A stretch of DNA of 64,000 nt from an uncultured Lachnospiraceae bacterium (GTDB taxonomy: Bacteria > Bacillota_A > Clostridia > Lachnospirales > Lachnospiraceae): assembly GCA_910577835.1 (NCBI GenBank), contig CAJTOU010000016.1:3790-67789 (forward strand). Direction: 5' to 3'. The notes below the pieces were generated by a model, which did not search any database, was not told the DNA's origin, and saw only the letters and a program-made list of their open reading frames with translations. A program made the translations under genes and the position numbers. The number at the start of each line of letters is the position of its first letter. Positions within the stretch are counted from its first letter, which is position 1. Positions 1 through 8,683 of the stretch are shown in pieces.

Positions 1-46
1 AGAAAAAAAGAAAGGATATGCCAGAAAGGCAGAACAGGTGAAAAGA

Positions 47-472
47 ATGATAGCAATAGGCTGTGACCATGGGGGTTTTGAATTAAAACAGGAGATTATG
101 AAACATTTAGAAGAGCGTGGACTCGAATTTAAGGATTTTGGTACTTATGATACCGCTTCTACGGATTATCCGATTTATGCAAAAAAAGTAGCGCAGGCCG
201 TTACGGAGGGAGAATGTGAGAAAGGAATCTTAATCTGTGGAACAGGAATCGGAATTTCCATTGCAGCAAATAAAATAAAAGGAATTCGCTGCGCTTTGTG
301 TACAGACTGTTTTATGGCAGAGGCAACCAGACAGCACAATAATGCAAATGTACTTGCTCTTGGAGGAAGAGTAGTAGGAGCAGGACTTGCACTTAAAATT
401 GTGGATACCTTTTTAGATACGCCATTTTCAAATGATGAGAGACATATCAGAAGAATCGAAGGGATAGAGTAG
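47..472 (+). CDS. rpiB: Ribose-5-phosphate isomerase B
   Basis: Interconverts ribose 5-phosphate and ribulose 5-phosphate in the cytosolic pentose phosphate pathway. The N-terminus carries the RpiB signature GCDHGGFELK, and the catalytic cysteine lies in CGTGIGISIAANK, followed by RQHNNANVLALGGR. About 141 residues is normal for the LacA/RpiB family. I prefer the ATG at 47 because AGGTG at 36-40 sits 6 bases before it; the in-frame GTG at 38 has no usable ribosome binding site. The frame stays open to the window edge, so a longer protein cannot be formally excluded. The dCMP deaminase gene follows after 7 bases and is probably cotranscribed. RpiB fits functionally with the transaldolase and transketolase genes about 38 kb away. 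Confidence 0.93.
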   Translation: MIAIGCDHGGFELKQEIMKHLEERGLEFKDFGTYDTASTDYPIYAKKVAQAVTEGECEKGILICGTGIGISIAANKIKGIRCALCTDCFMAEATRQHNNANVLALGGRVVGAGLALKIVDTFLDTPFSNDERHIRRIEGIE

Positions 473-479
473 AACAGCT

Positions 480-971
480 ATGAATAATGAAAAACGAAAA
501 GATTATATTTCGTGGGACCAGTATTTTATGGGAGTAGCCGCATTGTCGGCAATGCGTTCTAAGGACCCGAATACTCAGGTGGGAGCATGCATTGTAAGTC
601 CGGATAATAAAATTTTATCTATGGGATATAACGGATTTCCGGTAGGCTGTTCAGATGATGAATTTCCATGGGGCAGAGATGGAAAGGGATATGAGGACAG
701 CAAATATTTTTATTCTACCCACAGTGAACTGAATGCAATTTTAAATTACCGGGGCGGAAGCCTTGAAGGCTGTAAAATATATGTGACTCTGTTTCCATGC
801 AATGAATGTGCCAAGGCGATTATTCAATGCGGAATACGAGAGGTAGTATATGCCGAAGATAAGTATGCAGATTCGGAAAATATTAGAGCATCCAAAAGAA
901 TGTTTGATGCCGTTCATGTAAAGTATACAAAATATCAGACTACGGATAAAAAAATAGAGCTGTTACTGTAA
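480..971 (+). CDS. dCMP deaminase (ComEB-like cytidine/deoxycytidylate deaminase)
   Basis: Zinc-dependent deaminase, probably converting dCMP to dUMP for dTTP synthesis in the cytosol. The zinc site is clear: HSELNAIL (H81, catalytic E83) and PCNEC (C107 and C110), in a 163-residue protein of typical dCMP deaminase size. The N-terminal WDQYFMGVAALSAMRSKDP and the motif NTQVGACIV are characteristic of this group. In Bacilli a relative is called ComEB; nothing here points to a competence role. The gene directly follows rpiB and is followed by a structured terminator at about 1013-1111. Confidence 0.9.
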   Translation: MNNEKRKDYISWDQYFMGVAALSAMRSKDPNTQVGACIVSPDNKILSMGYNGFPVGCSDDEFPWGRDGKGYEDSKYFYSTHSELNAILNYRGGSLEGCKIYVTLFPCNECAKAIIQCGIREVVYAEDKYADSENIRASKRMFDAVHVKYTKYQTTDKKIELLL

Positions 972-1012
972 GAAAAAAGCAGTTGAGGAGTAATTTTTTG
1001 TAAAATAAAAAA

Positions 1013-1111
1013 GGACTGTTGCACTAAGAGAAAGCAGTACAGGATATAGTATTTTTATGGATACTATATTTTGGATGTGTTCTTCTTAATGCGACAGTTT
1101 CTTTTTGTTTT
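1013..1111 (+). terminator. Nested-hairpin terminator, copy 1 of a dispersed family
   Basis: Outer arms 1013-1028 (GGACTGTTGCACTAAG) and 1085-1101 (CTTAATGCGACAGTTTC) pair with G-U wobbles. A perfect inner palindrome, ATATAGTAT at 1044-1052 and ATACTATAT at 1061-1069, stacks inside, and a T-rich tract follows. A close relative lies at 12668-12768 after the amidase gene and a more distant one at 57821-57911. It probably terminates the rpiB/deaminase transcript. Confidence 0.7.
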
Positions 1112-1218
1112 ACAGAAAATTATTCTGTATTTCCTGTGACACTGCTGTTTACAGAGTACTATTGTTAAATAAAGTGCAAGGCAAGTTTTTGTAAATATAA
1201 AGTGCCGCAGACATTTTA

Positions 1219-1527
1219 TTAAAATTCTCTTTTTCTCATACGCCGGTGAATAAATTCGTTAATGGTCATTACGGCTATCAGTTCATATAAATAAGAGTTC
1301 GTCTGGCCGGAAGAAGGAATGGAAGATAAAACTCTGGTGTAAATATCTCCAACAAATTTTAGAACAAGTTCTCTGTCAGGATATTCATCAAACATAAAGC
1401 TCCTCTCATATTCCAGCTTATCTGCCGCATCGGAAATATGTTCATAAAGCAAAGTTACTGACTGAGGATACATGGTTTTTAAAAATGCTGCGTCAGGATA
1501 GGATTTTTCACAGGGATAAAGGCTCAT
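1219..1527 (-). CDS. Conserved-looking small protein of unknown function
   Basis: A 102-residue soluble protein with no signal peptide, no membrane segment and no motif I recognise. It is mixed alpha-helical in appearance with a basic C-terminus (HRRMRKREF). I accept it as real because GAGG lies 6 bases upstream of the ATG on the minus strand and no better ORF competes. It sits downstream of the ywmB-like gene on the same strand, about 90 bases away, so the two may share a transcript. Function unknown. Confidence 0.6.
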   Translation of the reverse strand: MSLYPCEKSYPDAAFLKTMYPQSVTLLYEHISDAADKLEYERSFMFDEYPDRELVLKFVGDIYTRVLSSIPSSGQTNSYLYELIAVMTINEFIHRRMRKREF

Positions 1528-1620
1528 TCTATTCCTCGTATTATTTACTGTGTTTATTTTATATATATTTTAAAAAATAAAAAATATTACAGAAATGAAA
1601 GAAAAAGTGAATAGCATATT

Positions 1621-2385
1621 TTAATAATCCTGATTTAAAAATGGTGTGGCCATATAAACCTCAGTCACGTTTTTCTGCTCATTATAGGTAATGGCGACAT
1701 TCAAATTTGTTTTCATGCTTCCGCGCAGAACATAGTCATCAATCTTGTCTGTATAGGCATAGACTGTAAAAAGATTATTGCTGCGGCTTTCTGTTACAAT
1801 TTTTCCACCGGAGCTTTCTATGATTTTATCTGCAATCATATTTTTTTGAGACATGGACAGAGAACCGGCAATATCTCCTTTGAGGTGAATAGAGATATCA
1901 GGATTGATACCTGCGTTTTCAAAGGCGTTTTTCAGTTTATCTTTATAAAAAAAGGCATTTTCCAGTGAATGGTCAAATTCCATCACAGCGCTGACTGTAT
2001 GTTTCAGGCTGATTTCATCAGGAGAAACGACGGTTTCCACGGTGATTAATTTCAGTACCGTCTGAGCATTGTCTCCAGTGCGCGCGAGCGATGAGGTAGT
2101 GACACCGTCTTTTGTTTCAGAATCATATACCAGAGAATTGCTGATATCAAGGCTGTGAGCGATATCAAGAAGAAGTGCTTCCCTCTCTGATTCAGGAATA
2201 TACTGACTGCCATAGGTGCCGACAGCGCTGATAGTGCTGATAGTATCAAAAAAATCATTATCGGCAAAAGCGGTAACAATCGCTTCTTCATCGCTCTGTG
2301 TCGTAAAGCCTGTGCTGAGAAGCTGAATAAATGCAATTAGCCATAAGGCAGCACCTGTATACAGGATAGTTTTTCTTACTTTCAT
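1621..2385 (-). CDS. YwmB-family (TATA-box-binding-like fold) protein
   Basis: About 254 residues with one N-terminal hydrophobic segment (about residues 5-25), so probably membrane-anchored or secreted. The C-terminal stretch ending YNEQKNVTEVYMATPF...QDY resembles the conserved end of Bacillus YwmB, and the length matches that family (about 245). YwmB has a duplicated TBP-like fold and no established function; in Bacillus it lies near murAA and spoIID. The ATG at 2385 is chosen because AAGGAGC precedes it at normal spacing; an in-frame TTG at 2403 overlaps that ribosome binding site and is unlikely. The gene diverges from the large ORF at 2632. Confidence 0.65.
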   Translation of the reverse strand: MKVRKTILYTGAALWLIAFIQLLSTGFTTQSDEEAIVTAFADNDFFDTISTISAVGTYGSQYIPESEREALLLDIAHSLDISNSLVYDSETKDGVTTSSLARTGDNAQTVLKLITVETVVSPDEISLKHTVSAVMEFDHSLENAFFYKDKLKNAFENAGINPDISIHLKGDIAGSLSMSQKNMIADKIIESSGGKIVTESRSNNLFTVYAYTDKIDDYVLRGSMKTNLNVAITYNEQKNVTEVYMATPFLNQDY

Positions 2386-2487
2386 AAAAGAGCTCCTTTC
2401 CAAAACTGTTTTTCAGATTATTCCCTTTAAATTTTATTTTATTCAGCAGAAAATTTTATAAAATATCTGTTGTCCCCGAAATAAATA

Positions 2488-2590
2488 TGATATAATGTCA
2501 TTAAACAGGGTTTGATGACCTATTCATTATGGTATAATGTCATTAAACGAAGCAAAGCGTAGTTTGATGACCTATTCATTATGATATACT
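2488..2590 (+). repeat. Two tandem copies of a GTCATCAAAC/GTTTGATGAC palindromic repeat with embedded -10 boxes
   Basis: Two tandem units read ATGTCATTAAAC-(spacer)-GTTTGATGACCTATTCATTATG, one with a short AGG spacer (about 2495-2530) and one with a 13-base spacer (about 2537-2582). Each unit forms a short hairpin from TCATTAAAC and GTTTGATGA. TATAAT occurs at 2491-2496 and 2533-2538 and TATACT at 2585-2590, with TTGATG 15 bases upstream of the last two. The unit may therefore supply promoters for the gene at 2632. Two further copies in opposite orientation lie at 9557-9670. Confidence 0.7.
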
Positions 2591-2631
2591 GTGTTATCAG
2601 AAAACAATCTATTATAAGGGGCTTATCATAA

Positions 2632-5166
2632 ATGAAAGTAATAAAATCAACCATATTAAAATTAATTTTTCTGCTTTTTATATTTATAGGAACCATTGTT
2701 TCCTACTTTATCATCACTTATGAGGAGACAAAGGACCCGACAGAAAGTATCAGCACCGCAACACTTCCCGTTGTTATTATGAAATATCAGGATAAGGAAA
2801 TCAATATTCTTCATGGTTATACGATAGCCATGAAGGGACAGTATATGCGTACTGCTATTACACCGTATGGCGATGACGGAAAAATAGAACTGCATATAGA
2901 AAGATATGAAAATGTAATTGCTGGTATTTCCTATGAAATAAGAAGTGCAGATACAAAACGCCTTATTGTTGCAGAAGAGGTAAAAGAATGGGTATCTGAC
3001 GGGAATGATATGTATCTGACAATTCAAACTTCAAGTATTATGCAGAAAGAAGAAGAATATCTTCTTATAATCAAACTTGTCACAGAGACACATGGAAACG
3101 TTTACTATTATGTAAATCTCAAAAATCCCGCTGAACATGATATCGAAAATCAACTGGCATTTGTATCTGATTTCAGCAGACTTGCCATAAAAAAAGAGGC
3201 ATCTGAAAAATACAGAAATTATCTGGAATATGACCCAAAGGCGGACAGTACTAGTCTTGCCTATGTAGATATTAAATCCAGTTATGATAATATAGATTGG
3301 GGAAATCTTAAGGTGACAAGAGAAACAGAACCGATAGTTACCATAAAGGAAATTTTGGGGAAGATTGGATGTTATGAGTTAGAATATAAAGTTATGGCAG
3401 ATGATGAATATGGAAACCGGCAGTATTATAATGTAACAGAATATTTTCGGCTCAGAACAAACTATGATGTGATGTACCTTGATGTATATGAACGTCATGC
3501 AAATCAGATTTTTGACCCGGATACACATACCATATCATCTTCCAGAATAAATCTCGGACTTGATGATGACCTCGATGTGCATTATAAGACAAATCCGACA
3601 GCTTCCTTTGTAGCATTTGTAAAGGAGGGAAGCATGTTTCTTCTGGATATGGAAGAAAACAAAATGACCGAGATTTTCTCCTTTGAAAAGCTGAATGAGG
3701 AAGATGTTCGTATCGAGAATAACAATTTTGATATTGAAATTCTGTCTGTGGATTCAAAAGGTAATACCATGTTTCTTGTATATGGATATATGGCGAAGGG
3801 AGCGCATGAAGGACAGGTAGGAGTGGCATTGTATATCTGTGAGTACGAGGATAATTCGGTAACAGAGCTTGTATTTGTACCGTCAGACAAGCCGTTTCAT
3901 ATATTTAAGGACAGTGTGGGTAAATTTGCATATATGGCAGATGAAAATCTGCTTTATTTTATGGTGGGAAACAGTATTTATACCGTGACTATGGACAGCA
4001 ATGAATATATGCAGCTTGTAACAGGTCTTACTGCGGGAAATTATATTATAAATGAATCTAATAATATTCTGGCATGGCATGAAAATGCCAGTGTATACAA
4101 TGCAGACAGCATCCGGATTATTGATGTGGATGCTGAAAGAGACTATGTGCTTACAGCCGATGAGGGTGATAAAATAAAGGTAATTGGCTTTATAGGAAAT
4201 GACCTGATTTATGGGACTGCTCATACAGAGGATATCTATCAGGATGCTCAGGGTGAAACTGTATTTCCAATGTATAAGGTAAATGTAGTTTTATATAATG
4301 AGAAGAACAAAGAAAAGAAGAAAGAGAAAGAAAGCGAGGATAAAAAAGAAGAAGAACAGGAAGAGGAGGAAGAACAGATAGAAACCTACCAGAAGGAAAA
4401 TATATATGTAACAGATGTTTCAATTAAAGAAAATGTTATGACATTTGCAAGAAAAGTGAAAAATGCGGATGGAAGCTTTACAGATACCTCAGAGGATAAA
4501 TATGTAAATAGAAAAGGAGAGGATAAAAATCTAGTGACTCTTTCGCGTATCACTACGGATTTAAAGAAAACAGAACTTACGCTTGGTCTTGCCTATACTA
4601 TTACTTCAGACAATAAGTTTCAGTCTGTTTCAACGGAGAAGATAGAATTTGTCAGTGCAAATACATTGGACCTTGAGCAGTCGGAATATGTAACTGACAA
4701 ATATTATGTGTATGGTTCAAAAGGCCTTATGGGAATTTACAGCAGAGCCACCGATGCTGTGACATATGCAGATTCCTTGTTTGGAACAGTAGTGGAGGAC
4801 AGTGGGGAATTGCTCTGGGGAAGAATTATTAAACCAGAGCTGGCCAAGCTCAGTGATACGAGTGCTTTGGTCTCAAAGGGATATACTTCACTGGAAATGG
4901 TTATGGAGGATGCAGACTACGAGGCAGTTGATATTTCAGGAGTTGATATTTCTGCTTTACTGTATTTCGGCGCATATGATATACCTGTAATTACCTATCT
5001 GAATGATTATGGATGTGTGATATTGTCTGCATATTCGGGATATAAGGGGAATATTGATACACTGGCATTTACCGTATGTCAGAGTGGAGAGATTATAAAA
5101 ATGTCTTATCAGGAGGCAAAGAACGCATTGGAGGCAGCAGGTGCACGTTATCTGGCAGTAAAGTAA
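2632..5166 (+). CDS. Large N-terminally membrane-anchored protein of unknown function
   Basis: 844 residues with a single strong N-terminal membrane segment (about residues 9-29) and short basic N-terminus, so an extracytoplasmic protein anchored by a signal anchor. The middle (about residues 330-550) has repeated short beta-strand-like blocks, suggestive of a propeller or similar all-beta fold. A highly charged K/E-rich low-complexity stretch lies at about residues 556-588. No catalytic motif is recognised. GGGGC precedes the ATG. It is monocistronic: a divergent ywmB-like gene lies upstream and a bidirectional terminator downstream at 5172-5220. Size and architecture suggest a conserved envelope protein, but I cannot name it. 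Confidence 0.75.
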   Translation: MKVIKSTILKLIFLLFIFIGTIVSYFIITYEETKDPTESISTATLPVVIMKYQDKEINILHGYTIAMKGQYMRTAITPYGDDGKIELHIERYENVIAGISYEIRSADTKRLIVAEEVKEWVSDGNDMYLTIQTSSIMQKEEEYLLIIKLVTETHGNVYYYVNLKNPAEHDIENQLAFVSDFSRLAIKKEASEKYRNYLEYDPKADSTSLAYVDIKSSYDNIDWGNLKVTRETEPIVTIKEILGKIGCYELEYKVMADDEYGNRQYYNVTEYFRLRTNYDVMYLDVYERHANQIFDPDTHTISSSRINLGLDDDLDVHYKTNPTASFVAFVKEGSMFLLDMEENKMTEIFSFEKLNEEDVRIENNNFDIEILSVDSKGNTMFLVYGYMAKGAHEGQVGVALYICEYEDNSVTELVFVPSDKPFHIFKDSVGKFAYMADENLLYFMVGNSIYTVTMDSNEYMQLVTGLTAGNYIINESNNILAWHENASVYNADSIRIIDVDAERDYVLTADEGDKIKVIGFIGNDLIYGTAHTEDIYQDAQGETVFPMYKVNVVLYNEKNKEKKKEKESEDKKEEEQEEEEEQIETYQKENIYVTDVSIKENVMTFARKVKNADGSFTDTSEDKYVNRKGEDKNLVTLSRITTDLKKTELTLGLAYTITSDNKFQSVSTEKIEFVSANTLDLEQSEYVTDKYYVYGSKGLMGIYSRATDAVTYADSLFGTVVEDSGELLWGRIIKPELAKLSDTSALVSKGYTSLEMVMEDADYEAVDISGVDISALLYFGAYDIPVITYLNDYGCVILSAYSGYKGNIDTLAFTVCQSGEIIKMSYQEAKNALEAAGARYLAVK

Positions 5167-5171
5167 AAGAA

Positions 5172-5220
5172 TTGAGGCATTACAGAAGATTTTAAAACAT
5201 TTCTGTAATGCCTCAATTTT
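5172..5220. terminator. Bidirectional intrinsic terminator
   Basis: A perfect 16-bp stem, TTGAGGCATTACAGAA at 5172-5187 and its complement at 5201-5216, with a 13-base loop. T residues follow on the plus side, and A residues precede the stem for the minus strand. It separates the convergent genes ending at 5166 and 5303. Confidence 0.85.
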
Positions 5221-5302
5221 TGTGTTATAGGATGTTCGATTTTCCTGTAACGTTGCTCTTATAGAATGGTTCAATCAATGCTTACGTTGATTGTCTGGAT
5301 TA

Positions 5303-5509
5303 TTATGCTTTTTCTGTAAGATAATTGTTCAGCTTTGCCTCTACTTCATCAGGGTCCAGTCCATGAACGAAGCATGCTTCCTCCAGTGATTCTCCCTGTG
5401 CAGATGGACAGCCGACACAATGCATACCAGCTTCCATAAGAACCGGTATCAACTCTGTATCTACATCAATAATATCTGCAATAATCATGTCTTTAGTTAT
5501 CTGTGCCAT
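5303..5509 (-). CDS. DUF1858 domain protein (hybrid-cluster-associated redox disulfide type)
   Basis: A 68-residue protein consisting only of a DUF1858 domain. It has the conserved CVGC cysteine pair in the middle (GMHCVGCPSA) and ends with a helical segment. Members of this family have a predicted redox-active disulfide and often occur beside hybrid cluster protein or as small stand-alone proteins; the biochemical role is not settled. The start is supported by AGGAGG 8 bases upstream, inside the mecA 3' end. The gene overlaps mecA by 17 bases, which implies translational coupling. Confidence 0.82.
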   Translation of the reverse strand: MAQITKDMIIADIIDVDTELIPVLMEAGMHCVGCPSAQGESLEEACFVHGLDPDEVEAKLNNYLTEKA

Positions 5510-6338
5510 TTTCGGAACCTCCTGTACTGTTGATTAGTTGTAATTTTTGTAAAGCCTTTTTTTCAATAATTTTGTCAAAGTGCTCTTTATAATAAGCTTC
5601 ACTCACAGAAGAATAGTTTTCTGTGCTGCCGAATTCAGAAATAATCGCGCACGTTGTGGAAAATTCCTGAATGCTTTGTGAAGAATTATTCATAATAAGA
5701 TAATAACGGTTATTTTGTCTGGATTTGTATAATGAATTTTGACCGCGGTAATTATGCAGATATCCGGACAAATAAATAAGTGTATTTAAATTATCAAAGG
5801 AGTATACTCTTGTGATAATTTCCGGCAGAGATTTGTTGGAAGTCTTTGCAGTTTTTGTTTTTGCGGTCGAATTGAGAAAGTCTGCAAGAGGGATAAAATC
5901 TTTATTAGAAGAAAGAGACTCCAGCTTATCCCTTACATGATTAAACATTTCAAGGAGATTTGAAGAATTATCTTCTCTTTCATCAATAATATCTTCCATG
6001 TCTTCCATATATTCATAGTCAATCTCAGAATCATCGTCTTCCTCGGAATCGTCAGGTGAGAAATTTGAAAATCTGGTATCAAGCTCATCAGGGTCCTCTA
6101 CCTTTGTAATAATAAGAATAATGCTGTCGCCCGGTACGGGGATGGCTTCTATCATAAGAGGGAAATCCTCAGCGTGAAAGCCAAACTGACTGGCGGCCTG
6201 CTGCATCATATCGCGGAACAGAAGCTTTGCCTTTTCTGTTCCGTAGGCAAGCTCACTTGCCTTAATCTGACGGGAAGCCAAATCTGTTTTATTTAAGGTG
6301 CACTTTATTTGATTTTCACTAATTTTTTCAATCTTCAT
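5493..6338 (-). CDS. mecA: Adaptor protein MecA
   Basis: Adaptor that delivers substrates to the ClpC unfoldase/ClpP protease in the cytosol. The N-terminal domain (MKIEKISENQIKCTL, then TEKAKLLFRDMM...FHAEDFPLMIEAIP) is typical of MecA. A long acidic linker (about residues 88-130, rich in D, E and S) joins it to the C-terminal ClpC-binding domain (about 150-270). At 281 residues it is slightly longer than Bacillus MecA (about 218), mostly because of the linker. A -10-like TATACT on the minus strand (6452-6447) could be its promoter. The target repertoire cannot be read from sequence. Confidence 0.88.
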   Translation of the reverse strand: MKIEKISENQIKCTLNKTDLASRQIKASELAYGTEKAKLLFRDMMQQAASQFGFHAEDFPLMIEAIPVPGDSIILIITKVEDPDELDTRFSNFSPDDSEEDDDSEIDYEYMEDMEDIIDEREDNSSNLLEMFNHVRDKLESLSSNKDFIPLADFLNSTAKTKTAKTSNKSLPEIITRVYSFDNLNTLIYLSGYLHNYRGQNSLYKSRQNNRYYLIMNNSSQSIQEFSTTCAIISEFGSTENYSSVSEAYYKEHFDKIIEKKALQKLQLINSTGGSENGTDN

Positions 6339-6568
6339 AGCTGCTCCAATCTGATTTATTACTGATTAGAAGATACTATCAGGTTTTATAATCTATGTTT
6401 GTATATGTTGAGTGTTACTGAATACTTGTTAATTTTTCACTCATATAGTATAACTCATAATAAACCAGGATGTAAAGTATATTATGATAAAATTTATATA
6501 AAAATATGCGAGGAATTTACTGGAACAATGCTAATTTTATGAAAAAATTAAAAAAAATAAAAAAATAC

Positions 6569-6597
6569 TTGCAAAGATTAAAAAAGTATATTATAAT
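6569..6597 (+). promoter_or_regulatory. SigA-type promoter of the kinase operon
   Basis: TTGCAA at 6569-6574 and TATAAT at 6592-6597 with a 17-base spacer, 45 bases before the GTG start at 6642. The surrounding DNA is strongly AT-rich. The rest of the 6339-6641 gap holds the probable minus-strand mecA promoter (-10 TATACT, 6452-6447) and nothing else that I recognise. Confidence 0.7.
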
Positions 6598-6641
6598 AAT
6601 TAAGGATAGTTAATGGTTTCTGCTGCTGAAAGGAAGTGACA

Positions 6642-8033
6642 GTGATTATTACTAACAAGGAAGAAGAAATTCTATTTTCTAAGTATCGTATACAAAAGGT
6701 CTTAAAGAAGTCAGACAAGAACAGAGTTCTTTTGGCTGTCAATCATGCAATGGGCAGCAAAAGGATTATCAAAGAGGTTCTTCGGGATGAAGAGGGTTAT
6801 GAAAGTCTGCAGTCAGAAGTTTCCATTTTAAAGCATTTGAATTTTTCAGGAATACCGATGATTTATGATGTGGAAGAGACTGAAAAATATTATTATATTG
6901 TCGAGGAATACATACAGGGAAGAAATCTGAGCGAGATAATCCAGACAGAGGGAGTATTTGATGTAAAAAATACAGTATTCTACGGCAGGCAGCTTGCAGA
7001 TATTGTAAGCTATCTTCATTCTGTAAAACCAGATGCAGTTCTGCATCTGGATATCCAGCCAAAAAATATTATGATTTATGACAGAAAGCTTTATCTGATT
7101 GATTTTGGGAATGCATCGTATTCTGGTCATCTGAGCGAAAAAGCATATTTAAAAGGTACACAGGGATTTGCCGCACCGGAGCAGTATCAAGGAAGCGGAG
7201 TAGATGTCAGAACAGATATTTATGGAATCGGCGCATGCCTGTGTTTTATGCTGACCGGAATCAGAGGAAAAGAGGGCATAAGCAGGGTTCCTGAATATAT
7301 GGGCCATATTCTGTCAGGATGTATGGAGGAAAACAAAAAGAACAGATTTGCCTCTGCGGATTTGTTGTCGGAAAAATTACATATTGTGGAAAAACAGCTT
7401 ATTTTTGTTCCTGCCGGAAATAGCAAAAAAGAAAAAAACAATACAGACAGAAATAACATTAACAATCCAATTATTATATCATTTGTAGGCACACAGTCAA
7501 GAATAGGTACATCCGTACTAGCAATGGCATTTACAGAATACCTTGTCAGGCAGGGAACAGATGTTTTGTATGAGGAGAACAATGACACAGAGATGGTTCG
7601 GAAAATTGTTCGAAAAAATGAAAATATACGCTATGGAAAAGGGAATTTTTATTATCAGGGAATCCCAATCAGGCCTCTTTACAACAGTAAGAAAATACGC
7701 ATAGAAACGTCAAGCAGAGTGATTATCAGAGATGAGGGAGTGTTTAACGAAGCAAAGGAATATGGAAACCGGCTGGTTTTGATAGCAGGGATAAGCAGTT
7801 GGGAGGAGGATTATACAGCACTAACGGTCAATATTATGGAAAAGAGAGTGGTTCTAAATCCACAGGATAAAATTGTGTGGATATGGAATTTAAATGGCGG
7901 ACAGGGAGACGAAAAATATATGCCTGCTCTGGGAGTATCAGGATATGACATGCCGTATCTTTCAGCGGAGGGTGAAAATTTATCAGATATGGTATATAAG
8001 AAGATTGCACAGCAGTTGGATATCAGGATTTAA
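6642..8033 (+). CDS. Ser/Thr protein kinase fused to a degenerate MinD/ParA-like domain
   Basis: Residues about 8-255 form a Hanks-type kinase: ATP-anchoring K44, catalytic loop HLDIQPKN (H135, D137), DFG at 154-156, and an activation segment ending GTQGFAAPEQY. The glycine-rich loop is poorly conserved, and the usual catalytic-loop lysine is Q139. After a K/N-rich linker, residues about 275-463 resemble a MinD/ParA fold whose P-loop has decayed to GTQSRIGTS (283-291), without the usual GKT/GKS. There is no transmembrane segment, so it is cytosolic. GTG 6642 is preferred over GTG 6636 because AGGA at 6631-6634 then has a 7-base spacer. It heads a three-gene operon with a second MinD-like protein and a SAF-domain protein, which suggests a signalling or scaffold role related to Tad-type surface assemblies. 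Confidence 0.8.
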   Translation: MIITNKEEEILFSKYRIQKVLKKSDKNRVLLAVNHAMGSKRIIKEVLRDEEGYESLQSEVSILKHLNFSGIPMIYDVEETEKYYYIVEEYIQGRNLSEIIQTEGVFDVKNTVFYGRQLADIVSYLHSVKPDAVLHLDIQPKNIMIYDRKLYLIDFGNASYSGHLSEKAYLKGTQGFAAPEQYQGSGVDVRTDIYGIGACLCFMLTGIRGKEGISRVPEYMGHILSGCMEENKKNRFASADLLSEKLHIVEKQLIFVPAGNSKKEKNNTDRNNINNPIIISFVGTQSRIGTSVLAMAFTEYLVRQGTDVLYEENNDTEMVRKIVRKNENIRYGKGNFYYQGIPIRPLYNSKKIRIETSSRVIIRDEGVFNEAKEYGNRLVLIAGISSWEEDYTALTVNIMEKRVVLNPQDKIVWIWNLNGGQGDEKYMPALGVSGYDMPYLSAEGENLSDMVYKKIAQQLDIRI

Positions 8034-8078
8034 AACAAAAGGCTGAGAAAAATCGAGTTTGAAAGGAAAGATTCAGAA

Positions 8079-8669
8079 ATGAAAAGAACATATGGTGAAA
8101 GCGGACTGCTTAGCATAGGAATTATGGGAATCGACAGGGGAGAGGGGGTGACTGCTCTGGCAGTAGGGTTGGCGTCTTATCTTCAGGAGGTGCGCTGCAA
8201 GAGGGTGGCTATGGCGGAAATGAATGGAGAGGGTGCATTTGAACAGATAAAAAATACTTATTTTGGAAAAAACTATCATGAAATACCGTTTGAAATCTTT
8301 AAGATTCACTATTACCCGTCTATTACAAAGGCACAATATTCTAAAATCTGCAATATGGATTACGATTGTATTGTCTCGGATTTTGGATGTGATTATCAAA
8401 AATCAATAGAGGACTTTTTAAGGTGCGATAAAAAGATAGTGATGGGTTCTGTAAATTTGTGGAAATATCAGAAATATCTGGAATTTTATGAATATGCGAA
8501 AAATTTTCCCGGTATTGGAAAATGGCTGTTTCTGTTGAGCGGCGATGAAGATGATATAAAGATGATAAAGGGGAAGCATAATATAGAGGTGATGAATAAA
8601 AAGTTCTTTTTAAATCCTTATGGTATTTCTGAGACAGAAGCGGTGTACTATGAAGCGATTTTACTATAA
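8079..8669 (+). CDS. Degenerate MinD/ParA-like (CpaE-like?) protein
   Basis: 196 residues opening with a beta-strand and a P-loop-like segment, GIDRGEGVTALAVGLASYL (about residues 17-35). Its spacing matches MinD/ParA ATPases, but the invariant GKT is absent (GEGVTA). The later segment DYDCIVSDFGCDY occupies the place of the Walker B strand. It is much shorter than an active MinD (about 260). ATP hydrolysis is doubtful. AAAGGAAAG precedes the ATG. It lies 45 bases after the kinase gene and 14 bases before the SAF-domain gene, an arrangement reminiscent of CpaE beside CpaB in Tad/Flp loci; that link is inference. Confidence 0.62.
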   Translation: MKRTYGESGLLSIGIMGIDRGEGVTALAVGLASYLQEVRCKRVAMAEMNGEGAFEQIKNTYFGKNYHEIPFEIFKIHYYPSITKAQYSKICNMDYDCIVSDFGCDYQKSIEDFLRCDKKIVMGSVNLWKYQKYLEFYEYAKNFPGIGKWLFLLSGDEDDIKMIKGKHNIEVMNKKFFLNPYGISETEAVYYEAILL

Positions 8670-8683
8670 TATATGGAGGCTAT

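Noticed and set aside
1..41. Possible 3' end of an upstream gene (third frame stops at 39-41)
   Set aside because: Only about 12 codons are visible and the sequence is too short and lysine/arginine-rich to assign; it could also be the rpiB leader.
6636..6641. GTG at 6636 as start of the kinase gene
   Set aside because: It begins one base after the AGGA ribosome binding site; the in-frame GTG at 6642 has proper spacing.
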